A DNA stretch of 64,000 nt from an uncultured Eudoraea sp. (GTDB taxonomy: Bacteria; Bacteroidota; Bacteroidia; Flavobacteriales; Flavobacteriaceae). Positions within the stretch are counted from its first letter, which is position 1. Every line of letters starts with the position of its first letter. The notes beneath the pieces were generated by a model. The model saw only the letters and a list, made by a program, of their open reading frames with translations. It did no database searches and had not been told where the DNA came from. The translations under genes were made by a program, and so were the position numbers. Below are positions 36,026-44,568 of this stretch, piece after piece. The DNA lies in contig NZ_CANLGX010000002.1 in assembly GCF_947490415.1 (NCBI RefSeq), positions 310,001 through 374,000 on the forward strand, read 5' to 3'.

Positions 36026-36385
36026 CTAGTTTTCTTTTTCAATCAGTTTTATAATTTCCCTGAGTTCTTCAATGGATATCTTTTGCTCCTTTGCAAAAAA
36101 AGACACCATGCTCTTATAGGAATTGTCATAATAATCGGCAAGGGTGTTGGAGATAAAGCGTTTTCTGTAATCTTCTTTGCTGACCAAAGGGTAATAGCGA
36201 TGTGTATTTCCAAATGCTTCGTGCGAAACGTAATTTTTCTCCTCCAGGTTACGCACTATTGTTGATAAGGTATTGTAATGAGGCTTGTCTCCCTTTAATT
36301 CGGCCCTGATCTCCTTTACAAATGCCTTTTCTAATCTCCAGAGAATTTTCATTATTTCCTCTTCCTTATTGGTGAGTTTATGCAT
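36026..36385 (-). CDS. BlaI/MecI/CopY family repressor, 119 aa
   Basis: Winged-helix dimeric repressor. LTNKEEEIMKILWRLEKAFVKEI is the family N-terminus; YNTLSTIVRNLEEKNYVSHEAFGNTHRYYPLV holds the recognition helix and wing. The C-terminal helices form the dimer and the site usually cut on induction. ATG at 36385 is used; seven more residues are possible from a TTG at 36406 but would overlap the promoter. It is the first gene of a two-gene operon with the M56 sensor. Tandem dyads overlap its own promoter, so self-repression is likely. Confidence 0.9.
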   Translation of the reverse strand: MHKLTNKEEEIMKILWRLEKAFVKEIRAELKGDKPHYNTLSTIVRNLEEKNYVSHEAFGNTHRYYPLVSKEDYRKRFISNTLADYYDNSYKSMVSFFAKEQKISIEELREIIKLIEKEN

Positions 36386-36403
36386 GATATAATTAATTTT
36401 AAT

Positions 36404-36457
36404 CAAACATATTACTAATAATCTAGTTAAACAACTGCTTTTATAGTTATTTAACTA
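36404..36457 (-). promoter_or_regulatory. Promoter of blaI-M56 operon with two operator-like dyads
   Basis: On the minus strand TTG (36432-36434), a 20-bp spacer and TATGTTTG (36404-36411) make a full flavobacterial promoter. Two 14-bp dyads, TAGTTAAACAACTG (36424-36437) and TAGTTATTTAACTA (36444-36457), start 20 bp apart, about two helix turns. The first covers the -33 TTG, so a bound repressor would block polymerase. Confidence 0.65.
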
Positions 36458-36567
36458 TTTTTTTGGTTTTTATAGGCTCGTAATACAAGTTAAAGTCATC
36501 GTTCACAGGTAAAAAATCATCTCGAATTTATCTGAAAAGGGGTGTTAATTTAATGATACGCACGGCC

Positions 36568-36595
36568 TTGTTCCGGCTTCATTCTGCTATATTTG
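36568..36595 (+). promoter_or_regulatory. Promoter of the Na/Ca antiporter gene
   Basis: TTG (36568-36570), 17-bp spacer, TATATTTG (36588-36595): exact consensus. It lies inside the longer open frame that begins at 36553, so translation must start downstream, at ATG 36610. Confidence 0.7.
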
Positions 36596-36609
36596 CTAAA
36601 ATCTTTCTG

Positions 36610-37548
36610 ATGTTGAATTTTTTGTTTATCGCAGTTGGTTTGATTCTATTAATACTTGGAGGAAACTGGTTATTAAAGTCGGCTGTAGCCTTTTCATTAC
36701 GACTGAACATACCCAGGATCATTATTGGGATGACCATAGTATCATTTGCAACTTCTGCCCCGGAGCTTATAGTAAGTATAAATGCCGCCTTAGATGGTTT
36801 TCCGGATCTTGCACTTGGTAATGTCGTTGGATCAAATATTGCAAACCTTGGATTGGTGTTGGCAATAGTTATTTTATTAGGAAACATTGATGTCCGTAAG
36901 GCCTTTTATATAACAGACTGGCCGGTTATGATGGCTGCTTCGCTGTTATTTTTTGGTTTTATATATTTTGACGGTATTCTTCAAGCCTACGAAGGTGCAA
37001 TTATGGTACTTTTTCTATTTCTGTTTTTGATTTTTTTACTTCGCTTCCAGAAAACAGCCGTTGTAGAGGATGTTCTTGAGGATGATGAACCATTACCGTT
37101 GTATAAGGCATTGCTTTTCCTGGGATTAGGAGGGGGAGCCCTTTGGGGAGGAGCTGAATTACTCATAAGGGGTGCTGTAGGAATGGCAACTTTTTATGAA
37201 ATCAGTGAAAGAATTATAGGAATTACTGTGGTTTCTGTGGGGACTAGTATCCCGGAACTTGCTGCTTCTCTTATAGCTATAATTAAAAAGGAAAAATCCA
37301 TTTCTTTGGGAAACCTTATTGGATCTAATATTTTTAATTTATTGGCAGTATTGGGCATTACATCAATGATAAAGCCAATTTATTTAATAGATCAGGGCCT
37401 CTTAAATAATGATATCTGGTGGATGCTTGGGTTTTCATTTCTTATACTACCTCTGGTGTTCTTTCCAAAAGGTCTCCGGCTTGGATGGCGCGATGGAATT
37501 ATTTTACTAACAGTCTATATTTTGTTTTTGTATTTTACATTATTCTGA
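36610..37548 (+). CDS. Calcium/sodium antiporter (CaCA, YrbG-like), 312 aa
   Basis: Inner-membrane cation exchanger. Two inverted repeats, each with its alpha motif: VSFATSAPEL with GNVVGSNIANLGLVLA, and VSVGTSIPEL with GNLIGSNIFNLLAVLG. About ten membrane segments. The acidic loop between repeats (VVEDVLEDDEPL) is typical. It would expel Ca2+ in exchange for Na+ or H+. The start at 36610 (MLNFLFIAVG) is preferred because a consensus promoter sits within the 19-residue upstream extension. It is divergent from blaI and 29 bp before the next gene. Confidence 0.92.
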   Translation: MLNFLFIAVGLILLILGGNWLLKSAVAFSLRLNIPRIIIGMTIVSFATSAPELIVSINAALDGFPDLALGNVVGSNIANLGLVLAIVILLGNIDVRKAFYITDWPVMMAASLLFFGFIYFDGILQAYEGAIMVLFLFLFLIFLLRFQKTAVVEDVLEDDEPLPLYKALLFLGLGGGALWGGAELLIRGAVGMATFYEISERIIGITVVSVGTSIPELAASLIAIIKKEKSISLGNLIGSNIFNLLAVLGITSMIKPIYLIDQGLLNNDIWWMLGFSFLILPLVFFPKGLRLGWRDGIILLTVYILFLYFTLF

Positions 37549-37577
37549 GTTGAAACGCATTTAGGAAATTAATTTTC

Positions 37578-39173
37578 ATGGGGTTAAGAACACTTTTAGT
37601 CTTTTTCGTACTAATAGGTCTTAGTATATCCGTTGTTTGGGCACAGCAATCAGAATTTATATATGGAAAGATCATAGATGCTGAAACTAAAGAACCTGTC
37701 TCTTTTGCCACGATACGCATTCAGAACAAAGCCATAGGTGTGATCTCAAATGATGATGGTGGGTTTGCAATACCCTTTGAATTTAAAGAAATTGGCGAAA
37801 TACTAGAGATTACCTCCATGGGCTTCATGGAACAGAAGATTCTGATTTCGGAATTTGCTTCGGATGGAGTAAACATAATAATGCTGTATCCCAGAACTAT
37901 AGAACTTCAGGAAGTAATAGTCACAAATAGGAAAAAAAAGCAGCTTTCTGCAAAAAGGATTGTTAAGAATGCCATAGAAGCAATTCTTGAGAATTACCCT
38001 GTGAATTCTTTTTCAACAGTAGGTTATTATCGTGATTATCAAAAAAAACAAAATCAATATATCAACCTTAATGAAGCTATATTAGGAGTTTTTGATGAAG
38101 GTTTTGATGAGTATGATAATGAATCCACTTCCGTACGCATATATGATTACCGGGAAAACATAGATTTTGAAAGGGATACTATAGCCGAAAAGCCCTATAA
38201 TTATACAAGTGGTGTAAAGGTCATAGATAAAGCATTTTTAAGGAACTATGGGGGTAATGAATTTACTATTTTGCGAATCCATGATGCCTTGCGAAATTAT
38301 GACATTGATTCGTACTCTTTTGTGCATCGCTTAAAATATGATTTCATTAAAAACCACAGTTTTTCAAAAGGTCCGGATACCTATTTGACCAATGAAAGCC
38401 TTTATGTCATTAGATTTAGAAAAGAGGACATGCGCTATTTGGCCTATGGTACATTATACATTTCCCAAAGAGATTTCGCCATTCATAAAATGGAGTATGC
38501 TCTTTATGATAAACTAAAAATGACACCTTCTATAAATGGAAATAAAAATGGGACTACAGGCCGTCTGATTTTTGAAGTCAGCACCGAGTATCAAAGAGTT
38601 GATTATAAAATGTTTTTAAACTACATATCTTTTAATAATTCTTTCAAATTAAGGGAACCTCCTAAATTTAAAGTGGAGGACATGCTGATGGATTTAAAAA
38701 GACTATGTTTTGTAGTGGAGTTTAACAAGGAACCTGAAAAGCAATCAGCCCTCATAAAGAACAATTATTCTTTAATCTATAAGGGTAAAAAGTTGAAGTT
38801 AAAGGAGATTATAATGAAAAAAAATCAGGCATACATATACCCTAATTTTAGTAATGTTGATGAAAGGTTGTCTTTCTTTAAAGAATTGAATACTTCACGG
38901 AATAAAGACAATATGATAGATGCTGAGTTATTTTCCTTTGATGCCAGGAATATTGTTGATGAAGAGGGTAACGAAATAAATGTACCAACTTACATTTATT
39001 TAAATCAGTTTAGGGAATTTTTCGTCCAGCAGGTAAAACCAAATACCACAGGTCCTTTAGACAATCTGTATATGAAAAAAGATAAACCTATTTTTAAAAA
39101 CCAGCCTATTGTTAAACCAGACGATTTCTCCGAATTATGGATGAATACCCCTTTAAAGACTATAGATAATTAA
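37578..39173 (+). CDS. Secreted protein with carboxypeptidase-regulatory-like domain, 531 aa
   Basis: Sec signal (residues 1-22, VVWAQQ), then a CarboxypepD_reg-like beta sandwich at about 28-100 (YGKIIDAETKEPVSFATIRI, ITSMGFMEQKILI), then a segment LQEVIVTNRKKKQLSAKRIVKNAIEAI that resembles a small plug or DUF5686-type linker, and about 380 residues of unknown fold. Bacteroidota have many such envelope proteins related in their N-terminus to TonB receptors. There is no barrel region of receptor size. It might share the antiporter promoter, as the gap is 29 bp. Function unknown. Confidence 0.78.
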   Translation: MGLRTLLVFFVLIGLSISVVWAQQSEFIYGKIIDAETKEPVSFATIRIQNKAIGVISNDDGGFAIPFEFKEIGEILEITSMGFMEQKILISEFASDGVNIIMLYPRTIELQEVIVTNRKKKQLSAKRIVKNAIEAILENYPVNSFSTVGYYRDYQKKQNQYINLNEAILGVFDEGFDEYDNESTSVRIYDYRENIDFERDTIAEKPYNYTSGVKVIDKAFLRNYGGNEFTILRIHDALRNYDIDSYSFVHRLKYDFIKNHSFSKGPDTYLTNESLYVIRFRKEDMRYLAYGTLYISQRDFAIHKMEYALYDKLKMTPSINGNKNGTTGRLIFEVSTEYQRVDYKMFLNYISFNNSFKLREPPKFKVEDMLMDLKRLCFVVEFNKEPEKQSALIKNNYSLIYKGKKLKLKEIIMKKNQAYIYPNFSNVDERLSFFKELNTSRNKDNMIDAELFSFDARNIVDEEGNEINVPTYIYLNQFREFFVQQVKPNTTGPLDNLYMKKDKPIFKNQPIVKPDDFSELWMNTPLKTIDN

Positions 39174-39177
39174 AAAA

Positions 39178-39201
39178 CCGCCTTTAATTACTCAAAGGCG
39201 G
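39178..39201. terminator. Bidirectional terminator between the secreted protein and glnA
   Basis: CCGCCTTT (39178-39185) and AAAGGCGG (39194-39201) form a perfect 8-bp stem. The minus-strand side has a T6 tail, which suits glnA; the plus side has a weaker CTTTAT tail. Confidence 0.8.
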
Positions 39202-39224
39202 CTTTATAAAAATAATTCTGAAAA

Positions 39225-40250
39225 TTAGTTAGCTACGGCTTCTATATTTGCTGATTTTACAGTTTTAATAATTCTGCCTGCAATTTTATAGGGATCTCCG
39301 TTAGAAGCTGGTCTTCTGTCTTCCAGCCATCCTTTCCAACCTTTTTCAACGGTTATAATCGGAATTCTGATTGAAGCACCTCTGTCTGATACGCCATAAC
39401 TGAAATCCTTAATAGATGCTGTTTCGTGCAAGCCCGTAAGTCTTTCGTCATTAAACGCACCATAAACGTCTATATGATCAGAAGTCACTGGCCTGAAAGC
39501 CTCACAAATTCTTTCATATATTTCTTTAGAACCACATGTTCTTAAAGTAGTATTGGAAAAGTTTGCGTGCATTCCAGAACCATTCCAATCCCCTTTAACA
39601 GGTTTTGGATGTAATTCAATATAATAGCCATATTTTTCAGTGAGACGATTCAATAGATAACGAGCAATCCAGATCTCATCGCCCGCTTTTTTAGCGCCTT
39701 TGGCAAAACACTGAAATTCCCATTGTCCCGGAGCAACCTCCTGATTAATACCTTCTATATTAATTCCGGCAGCAATACATATATCCATATGTTCCTCTAC
39801 AAAATCTCGTCCCCAGGTGTACCTTCCACCTACGGAACAGTAATATTTACCCTGTGGACCTGGAAATCCACCACGTGGAAACCCAAGAGGTAAATCCGTT
39901 TCGGTATCCATTAAAAAGTATTCCTGTTCAAATCCGAACCAGAAGTCATCATCATCATCATCAATTTGAGCACGATGATTCGATGTATGCGGTGTTCCGT
40001 CAGCATTTAACACTTCTGCCATTACTAAAAATCCATTAGTTCTTTCCGGATCCGGATAAATAGCGACCGGTTTCAACAGACAATCTGAAGAACCGCCTTC
40101 AGCCTGTTCTGTGGAACTACCGTCAAAAGACCATAATGGGCAGTCCTCTAATTTACCACTAAAATCTTCTTCAATCTTTGTTTTGCTTCTTAGTTCCTGA
40201 GTTGGTTCGTGGCCATCCAACCAAATGTATTCCAGTTTTGTCTTGCTCAT
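39225..40250 (-). CDS. Glutamine synthetase, type II (eukaryotic-like), 341 aa
   Basis: ATP-dependent amidation of glutamate by ammonia. Type II features: length 341, beta-grasp N-terminus with YIWLDGHEPTQELRSKTK, WSFDGSSTEQAEGG, FGFEQEYFL (metal-binding Glu residues) and the central EGINQEVAPGQWEFQ. A run of six aspartates (DDDDDDFW) precedes the catalytic block. This form is not the bacterial GSI-beta, so adenylylation is not expected. It is transcribed away from a type III enzyme; a -7 box on the minus strand is at 40285-40292 (TATTTTTG). Confidence 0.93.
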   Translation of the reverse strand: MSKTKLEYIWLDGHEPTQELRSKTKIEEDFSGKLEDCPLWSFDGSSTEQAEGGSSDCLLKPVAIYPDPERTNGFLVMAEVLNADGTPHTSNHRAQIDDDDDDFWFGFEQEYFLMDTETDLPLGFPRGGFPGPQGKYYCSVGGRYTWGRDFVEEHMDICIAAGINIEGINQEVAPGQWEFQCFAKGAKKAGDEIWIARYLLNRLTEKYGYYIELHPKPVKGDWNGSGMHANFSNTTLRTCGSKEIYERICEAFRPVTSDHIDVYGAFNDERLTGLHETASIKDFSYGVSDRGASIRIPIITVEKGWKGWLEDRRPASNGDPYKIAGRIIKTVKSANIEAVAN

Positions 40251-40284
40251 AATCTTCGATGTTAATTTTTCAATTTACGATTTC

Positions 40285-40292
40285 CAAAAATA
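40285..40292 (-). promoter_or_regulatory. Predicted -7 box of the type II glutamine synthetase gene
   Basis: TATTTTTG on the minus strand, 34 bp before the ATG. No TTG at normal spacing, as expected for an activator-dependent promoter. Confidence 0.5.
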
Positions 40293-40320
40293 GAATATTT
40301 TAAATACATCTATTAAAAAA

Positions 40321-40379
40321 TAGGGGGTATTTATCAAAAATTTCGACATAATTATTAACACCCCCGAATTTTTGAGGGG
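40321..40379. promoter_or_regulatory. Candidate nitrogen-control motif between the two glutamine synthetases
   Basis: ATTAACACCC (40354-40363), 8 bp, TTGAGGGG (40372-40379). The same arrangement, ATTAACACCC-N8-TTGGGGG, stands upstream of glnB-amtB at 62985-63009. A further GGGGGTATTTAT at 40323-40334 forms an imperfect inverted repeat with ATTAACACCCCC at 40354-40365. Confidence 0.5.
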
Positions 40380-40424
40380 ATTTTGCAATATTTTTATATT
40401 TCAGCGATTATTCTATGAATTGTT

Positions 40425-40432
40425 TAATTTTG
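40425..40432 (+). promoter_or_regulatory. Predicted -7 box of the type III glutamine synthetase gene
   Basis: TAATTTTG, exact TAnnTTTG, 27 bp before the ATG at 40460; no TTG upstream at the usual distance. Confidence 0.5.
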
Positions 40433-40459
40433 CTTTAATCAATTAATAAAATCCAGTAT

Positions 40460-42646
40460 ATGTCCAAACTAAGATTCAATGCAATCAAAGAAAGTTACCA
40501 ACATAATCCGCTTCCCATTGCAGAAACGGGGAGACGATCAGAATTGTTCGGAACCCATGTTTTTAATGAAGAAAGAATGCTTCAGTATCTTACGAAGGAT
40601 GCTTATTTAAGTGTAAAAGGGGCTATTTTCTCTGGCTCGAAAATTGATAGAAAAATTGCCGATCAGGTAGCGGAAGCAATGAAAGCCTGGGCTATTTCTA
40701 TGGGTGCAACGCACTATACCCATTGGTTTCAGCCTTTAACAGGGTCTACAGCGGAGAAGCATGATGCTTTTTTTGATCTGTTAGCAGATGGAAGAGCGGT
40801 TGAAAAATTTGGAGGTGCTCAACTTGTACAACAAGAACCAGATGCTTCCAGTTTTCCAAGCGGAGGTATACGAAATACCTTTGAGGCAAGGGGGTACACC
40901 GCCTGGGATCCAACATCTCCGGCATTTATTTATGGAACAACACTGTGTATCCCTACAATTTTTGTGTCCTATACCGGAGAGGCGCTGGATAATAAAGCAC
41001 CACTTTTGAGGGCCTTACATGCCGTAGATTTAGCAGCTACTGCAGTGGCTAAATATTTTGATAAAAATGTATCTAAGGTCCACGCAACACTTGGATGGGA
41101 ACAGGAGTATTTTCTAATTGATAAAGCATTGGCCAGTTCACGCCCGGATATTGTTCTTACCGGTAGGTCATTAGTTGGACATCTTGCAGCTAAAGGACAA
41201 CAACTGGATGACCATTATTTTGGGGTAATACCTTTAAGGGCGATTAATTTTATGAGAGAGCTGGAAAAAGAATGTACCCGGCTTGGGATTCCTGTTAAAA
41301 CCAGACATAATGAAGTAGCACCAAATCAATTTGAGCTGGCTCCGGTTTTTGAAGAAGCCAATCTGGCGGTTGATCATAATTTGCTTCTTATGGATGTTAT
41401 GGAAAAAGTAGCCGACAGGCATAACTTTAAAGTTCTTTTTCATGAAAAGCCCTTTGCTGGTATTAACGGTTCCGGAAAACACAACAATTGGTCTCTCGCA
41501 ACAGATACGGGGGTTAATCTTCTAAGCCCGGGTTCTACACCTATGAAAAACCTTCAATTCCTAACCTTTTTTGTGAATACAATTAAAGCCGTTGATACTT
41601 ATGAGGAACTGCTGAGATCTTCAATTGCCTCTGCCAGTAATGATTACAGGTTGGGTGCAAATGAAGCTCCACCGGCAATTTTTTCAATCTTTGTAGGCAC
41701 GCAACTAAGTAATGTCCTGGATGAATTGGAAGGGGTTTCCAAAGGAAAGCTTTCCCCGGAAGAGAAAACAGAATTAAAACTCAATGTGGTAGGAAAGATT
41801 CCTGAGATTTTACTCGATAATACAGATAGAAATAGAACTTCGCCATTTGCTTTTACCGGTAATAAATTTGAAATGAGAGGAGTTGGCTCAAAAACCAATT
41901 GCGCAAAACCAATGACCATACTAAATGCCATAGTTGCACATCAATTAAAGGCGTTTAAAAAGGAAGTAGATCTTTTAATTGATAAAAAGAAATTAAAAAA
42001 GGACGAGGCCGTTTTTAATGTTTTAAGAGAATATATCAAGTCTTCAAAAAGAATTCGTTTCGACGGGGATGGTTATAGTGCTGATTGGGAAAAAGAAGCT
42101 AAAAAAAGGAAGTTGAGTAATAATAAAACTACGCCTTCTGCAGTTCAGGTAATGACTTCCAAAGAAAGCCTGGAGCTTTTTAACAGTCTGGAAGTAATGA
42201 GTACCGTTGAAGTTGAAGCAAGGCAGGAAGTTGAATTAGAGACATATATTCTTCACACCCAAATTGAAGGCAGGGTCTTTAATGATTTGGTTTATAGCCA
42301 TATTATTCCTTCGGCTATTGAATACCAAAATAAATTAATTAAAAATGTTCTGGGCTTAAAAGAAATTTATGGAGCGGCACATAAAAAATTATCTGAAGGG
42401 CATCTCACTCTTATTGAACAGATTGCTGAGCATATGGTGGAACTAAAAAAGAATACCGATGATATGACCAATGCCAGAAAGATTGCCAACAAATTAAATG
42501 ACCTGAACAAGAAGGCTTTCGCTTACTGCGATAATGTTCGGCCCTATTTTGATAAAATCAGATATCACAGTGATAAGCTGGAGCAACTAATCGATGATAA
42601 GTCCTGGCCACTTACCAAGTACCGGGAATTATTGTTTATTAGATAA
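40460..42646 (+). CDS. glnN: Glutamine synthetase, type III, 728 aa
   Basis: Large glutamine synthetase of the GSIII class found in Bacteroidota and cyanobacteria. Diagnostic blocks: FGTHVFNEERMLQYL near the N-terminus, THYTHWFQPLTGSTAEKHDAF, LGWEQEYFLID, KTRHNEVAPNQFELAPVFEEAN and NGSGKHNNWSLAT. Length 728 is normal. The enzyme is a dodecamer and is usually induced in nitrogen shortage. It is divergent from the type II gene, sharing a 209-bp control region with the motif at 40354-40379. A terminator follows 10 bp after the stop. Confidence 0.95.
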   Translation: MSKLRFNAIKESYQHNPLPIAETGRRSELFGTHVFNEERMLQYLTKDAYLSVKGAIFSGSKIDRKIADQVAEAMKAWAISMGATHYTHWFQPLTGSTAEKHDAFFDLLADGRAVEKFGGAQLVQQEPDASSFPSGGIRNTFEARGYTAWDPTSPAFIYGTTLCIPTIFVSYTGEALDNKAPLLRALHAVDLAATAVAKYFDKNVSKVHATLGWEQEYFLIDKALASSRPDIVLTGRSLVGHLAAKGQQLDDHYFGVIPLRAINFMRELEKECTRLGIPVKTRHNEVAPNQFELAPVFEEANLAVDHNLLLMDVMEKVADRHNFKVLFHEKPFAGINGSGKHNNWSLATDTGVNLLSPGSTPMKNLQFLTFFVNTIKAVDTYEELLRSSIASASNDYRLGANEAPPAIFSIFVGTQLSNVLDELEGVSKGKLSPEEKTELKLNVVGKIPEILLDNTDRNRTSPFAFTGNKFEMRGVGSKTNCAKPMTILNAIVAHQLKAFKKEVDLLIDKKKLKKDEAVFNVLREYIKSSKRIRFDGDGYSADWEKEAKKRKLSNNKTTPSAVQVMTSKESLELFNSLEVMSTVEVEARQEVELETYILHTQIEGRVFNDLVYSHIIPSAIEYQNKLIKNVLGLKEIYGAAHKKLSEGHLTLIEQIAEHMVELKKNTDDMTNARKIANKLNDLNKKAFAYCDNVRPYFDKIRYHSDKLEQLIDDKSWPLTKYRELLFIR

Positions 42647-42656
42647 GCTAATAATT

Positions 42657-42684
42657 AAAGCTCACATTTTGTGGGCTTTTTTTT
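42657..42684 (+). terminator. Intrinsic terminator of the type III glutamine synthetase gene
   Basis: Stem AAAGCTCACA / TGTGGGCTTT (one G-T pair) with a 3-base loop and a run of eight T. Confidence 0.85.
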
Positions 42685-42695
42685 ATGGTTTATCC

Positions 42696-42703
42696 TATTT
42701 TTG
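42696..42703 (+). promoter_or_regulatory. Predicted -7 box of purM
   Basis: TATTTTTG, 15 bp before the ATG at 42719. It lies inside a longer open frame from 42671 and supports the later start. TTG at 42669-42671 is 24 bp upstream, slightly outside the usual spacing. Confidence 0.5.
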
Positions 42704-42718
42704 CGGAAACCAAAAGCC

Positions 42719-43897
42719 ATGGATCCGTCTACTAGCAAACGTTATGATCAAAGAGGAGTCTCTGCCTCAAAGGAAGACGTGCATAATGCCATAAAAAATA
42801 TTGACAAAGGTTTATTTCCAAAGGCATTTTGCAAGATTGTAGAGGATTACCTTACCAAGGATGAGGAATACTGTTTGGTAATGCATGCAGATGGTGCCGG
42901 TACAAAATCTTCACTCGCTTATATGTATTGGAAAGAGACAGGAGATATGTCTGTTTGGAAAGGTATTGCCCAGGATGCGCTAATCATGAACCTGGATGAT
43001 CTTTTATGTGTAGGGGTAACAGATAATATTCTTTTATCCTCTACAATTGGAAGAAATAAAAACCTAATTCCGGGAGAAGTCATTTCGGCGATAATTAATG
43101 GTACTCAGGAATTAATTGAGGATTTGGCTAAACACGGGATAGTTATTTATAGTACCGGTGGAGAAACCGCAGACGTTGGAGATCTGGTACGTACTATAAT
43201 TGTTGATTCTACGGTAACAGCAAGACTAAAAAGGGCTAATGTTATAGATAATGCGAATATCTGTCCGGGGGATGTAATTGTTGGTTTGGCTTCTTATGGA
43301 AAAGCAACCTATGAGTCGGAATATAATGGAGGGATGGGTAGTAATGGACTTACATCAGCAAGGCACGATGTTTTTTCAAAATATTTGAGCACGAAGTATC
43401 CGGAGAGCTATGACTCCCATGTTCCCGAGGCATTGGTGTATTCAGGAGGGGTAAAACTTACCGATTCTGTCCAGGATTCTCCGCTGGATGCCGGTAAACT
43501 TGTATTGTCCCCTACAAGAACCTACGCTCCGATAATTAAAAAAATTCTTCAGAAATACGATTCTAAAGATATTCATGGTATGGTGCATTGCAGTGGCGGG
43601 GCTCAGACCAAGATTCTTCACTTCATAGATAACCTCCATATTGTTAAAGATTCTATGTTTGCCGTACCGCCATTGTTTAAATTAATACAGGAACAATCTG
43701 GTACTGATTGGAAAGAAATGTATCAGGTCTTTAATTGTGGTCATCGCATGGAACTTTATGTGAATGAAAGCATTGCAAAAGACCTAATAGCAATTTCCCG
43801 CGAGTTTGACGTAGATGCCCGGATTGTGGGCTATGTAGAGCCATTTACTTCAAAAAAGCTGACAATTAAAAGCGAATACGGAACGTTTGTCTATTAA
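42719..43897 (+). CDS. purM: Phosphoribosylformylglycinamidine cyclo-ligase (AIR synthase), 392 aa
   Basis: Fifth step of purine synthesis: FGAM plus ATP gives AIR. AIR synthase-type layout with YDQRGVSASKEDVHNAI, VMHADGAGTKSSLAYMYW (substrate and ATP loop), QDALIMNLDDLLCVGVTD and GGETADVGDLVRT. The Bacteroidota version is longer than the 345 residues of E. coli PurM. Start MDPSTSKRYD is chosen; the 16-residue upstream extension (MGFFLWF...) overlaps the terminator and promoter of the region. Single-gene unit. Confidence 0.88.
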   Translation: MDPSTSKRYDQRGVSASKEDVHNAIKNIDKGLFPKAFCKIVEDYLTKDEEYCLVMHADGAGTKSSLAYMYWKETGDMSVWKGIAQDALIMNLDDLLCVGVTDNILLSSTIGRNKNLIPGEVISAIINGTQELIEDLAKHGIVIYSTGGETADVGDLVRTIIVDSTVTARLKRANVIDNANICPGDVIVGLASYGKATYESEYNGGMGSNGLTSARHDVFSKYLSTKYPESYDSHVPEALVYSGGVKLTDSVQDSPLDAGKLVLSPTRTYAPIIKKILQKYDSKDIHGMVHCSGGAQTKILHFIDNLHIVKDSMFAVPPLFKLIQEQSGTDWKEMYQVFNCGHRMELYVNESIAKDLIAISREFDVDARIVGYVEPFTSKKLTIKSEYGTFVY

Positions 43898-43996
43898 GGT
43901 ATACGAATCCCTCTTTTAAAGCGTTCTTTTTATAGTAGTTTTTAGCCCGATTCCTGGGTTGAAATTGTATGTATACATTAAAAAAAAATAAATGTT

Positions 43997-44428
43997 ATGG
44001 AGAGAAAGGAATTTTTAAGAAGCCTCGGAGCGGGGGCGGCCTTTGCGCTTACTTTCCCGTGTATTAATGGTTGTTCAAATGATGATGGAGAACTGGAAAC
44101 GAAACCAGTACCTACTGGTGTTGACTTTACTATTGATCTTAATTCGCAGGAAGGTTCAGGATTGCAAAATAACGGTGATTTTATTTTAAAGAATGACGTA
44201 GTTGTGGTTAAGAACCTTGAAGGTAATTTTATAGCGGCAAGTCAGATATGTAGTCATCAGCAAACAGATCAGGTGAGATTTTTAGATGATAATGGAGGAA
44301 TTTTTCGTTGCTCCACCCATGGATCAGAATTTGATCAAAACGGGGCTCCTTTAAACACAATTACGAACAATCCGCTTAAAACGTTTAACACAGAACTAAA
44401 CGGTAATATACTTCGGGTTTTTGAGTAG
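43997..44428 (+). CDS. Rieske [2Fe-2S] lipoprotein, 143 aa
   Basis: Exported Rieske iron-sulfur protein. The N-terminus MERKEFLRSLGAGAAF looks like a Tat-type signal (RK rather than RR) and ends in a lipobox at Cys26 (CINGCSNDD), so a folded cluster protein is probably exported and lipid-anchored. The cluster ligands are Cys85/His87 (QICSHQ) and Cys105/His108 (FRCSTHGSEF), a complete set. No cytochrome bc genes are near; the next real gene is apbE, so the pair may serve an electron transfer chain outside the membrane. Partner unknown. Confidence 0.88.
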   Translation: MERKEFLRSLGAGAAFALTFPCINGCSNDDGELETKPVPTGVDFTIDLNSQEGSGLQNNGDFILKNDVVVVKNLEGNFIAASQICSHQQTDQVRFLDDNGGIFRCSTHGSEFDQNGAPLNTITNNPLKTFNTELNGNILRVFE

Positions 44429-44457
44429 TTACGGATTAGTCACATTTTTATATTTAC

Positions 44458-44565
44458 GTGAAAAGTTTGGCCCTGAATCTTTTCGTTTTTTCTTGTACTT
44501 TTTTTTCTAATGATAAGAATTATACAACTGTACGCCCAATATTTTCACAACTAAAAAAAACATAG
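44458..44565 (+). CDS. Possible 35-aa lipoprotein-like leader ORF upstream of apbE
   Basis: GTG-started frame coding MKSLALNLFVFSC followed by about 22 residues, ended by TAG and at once by an in-frame TAA; the GTG of apbE follows directly and is in the same frame. Its first codons resemble the start of apbE (MKSLVALLF). It could be a leader peptide, a tiny lipoprotein or the remnant of a duplicated signal sequence. Confidence 0.3.
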   Translation: MKSLALNLFVFSCTFFSNDKNYTTVRPIFSQLKKT

Positions 44566-44568
44566 TAA

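Noticed and set aside
36553-36609. N-terminal extension of the Na/Ca antiporter
   Set aside because: A consensus promoter lies within it and the family N-terminus begins at MLNFLFIAVG.
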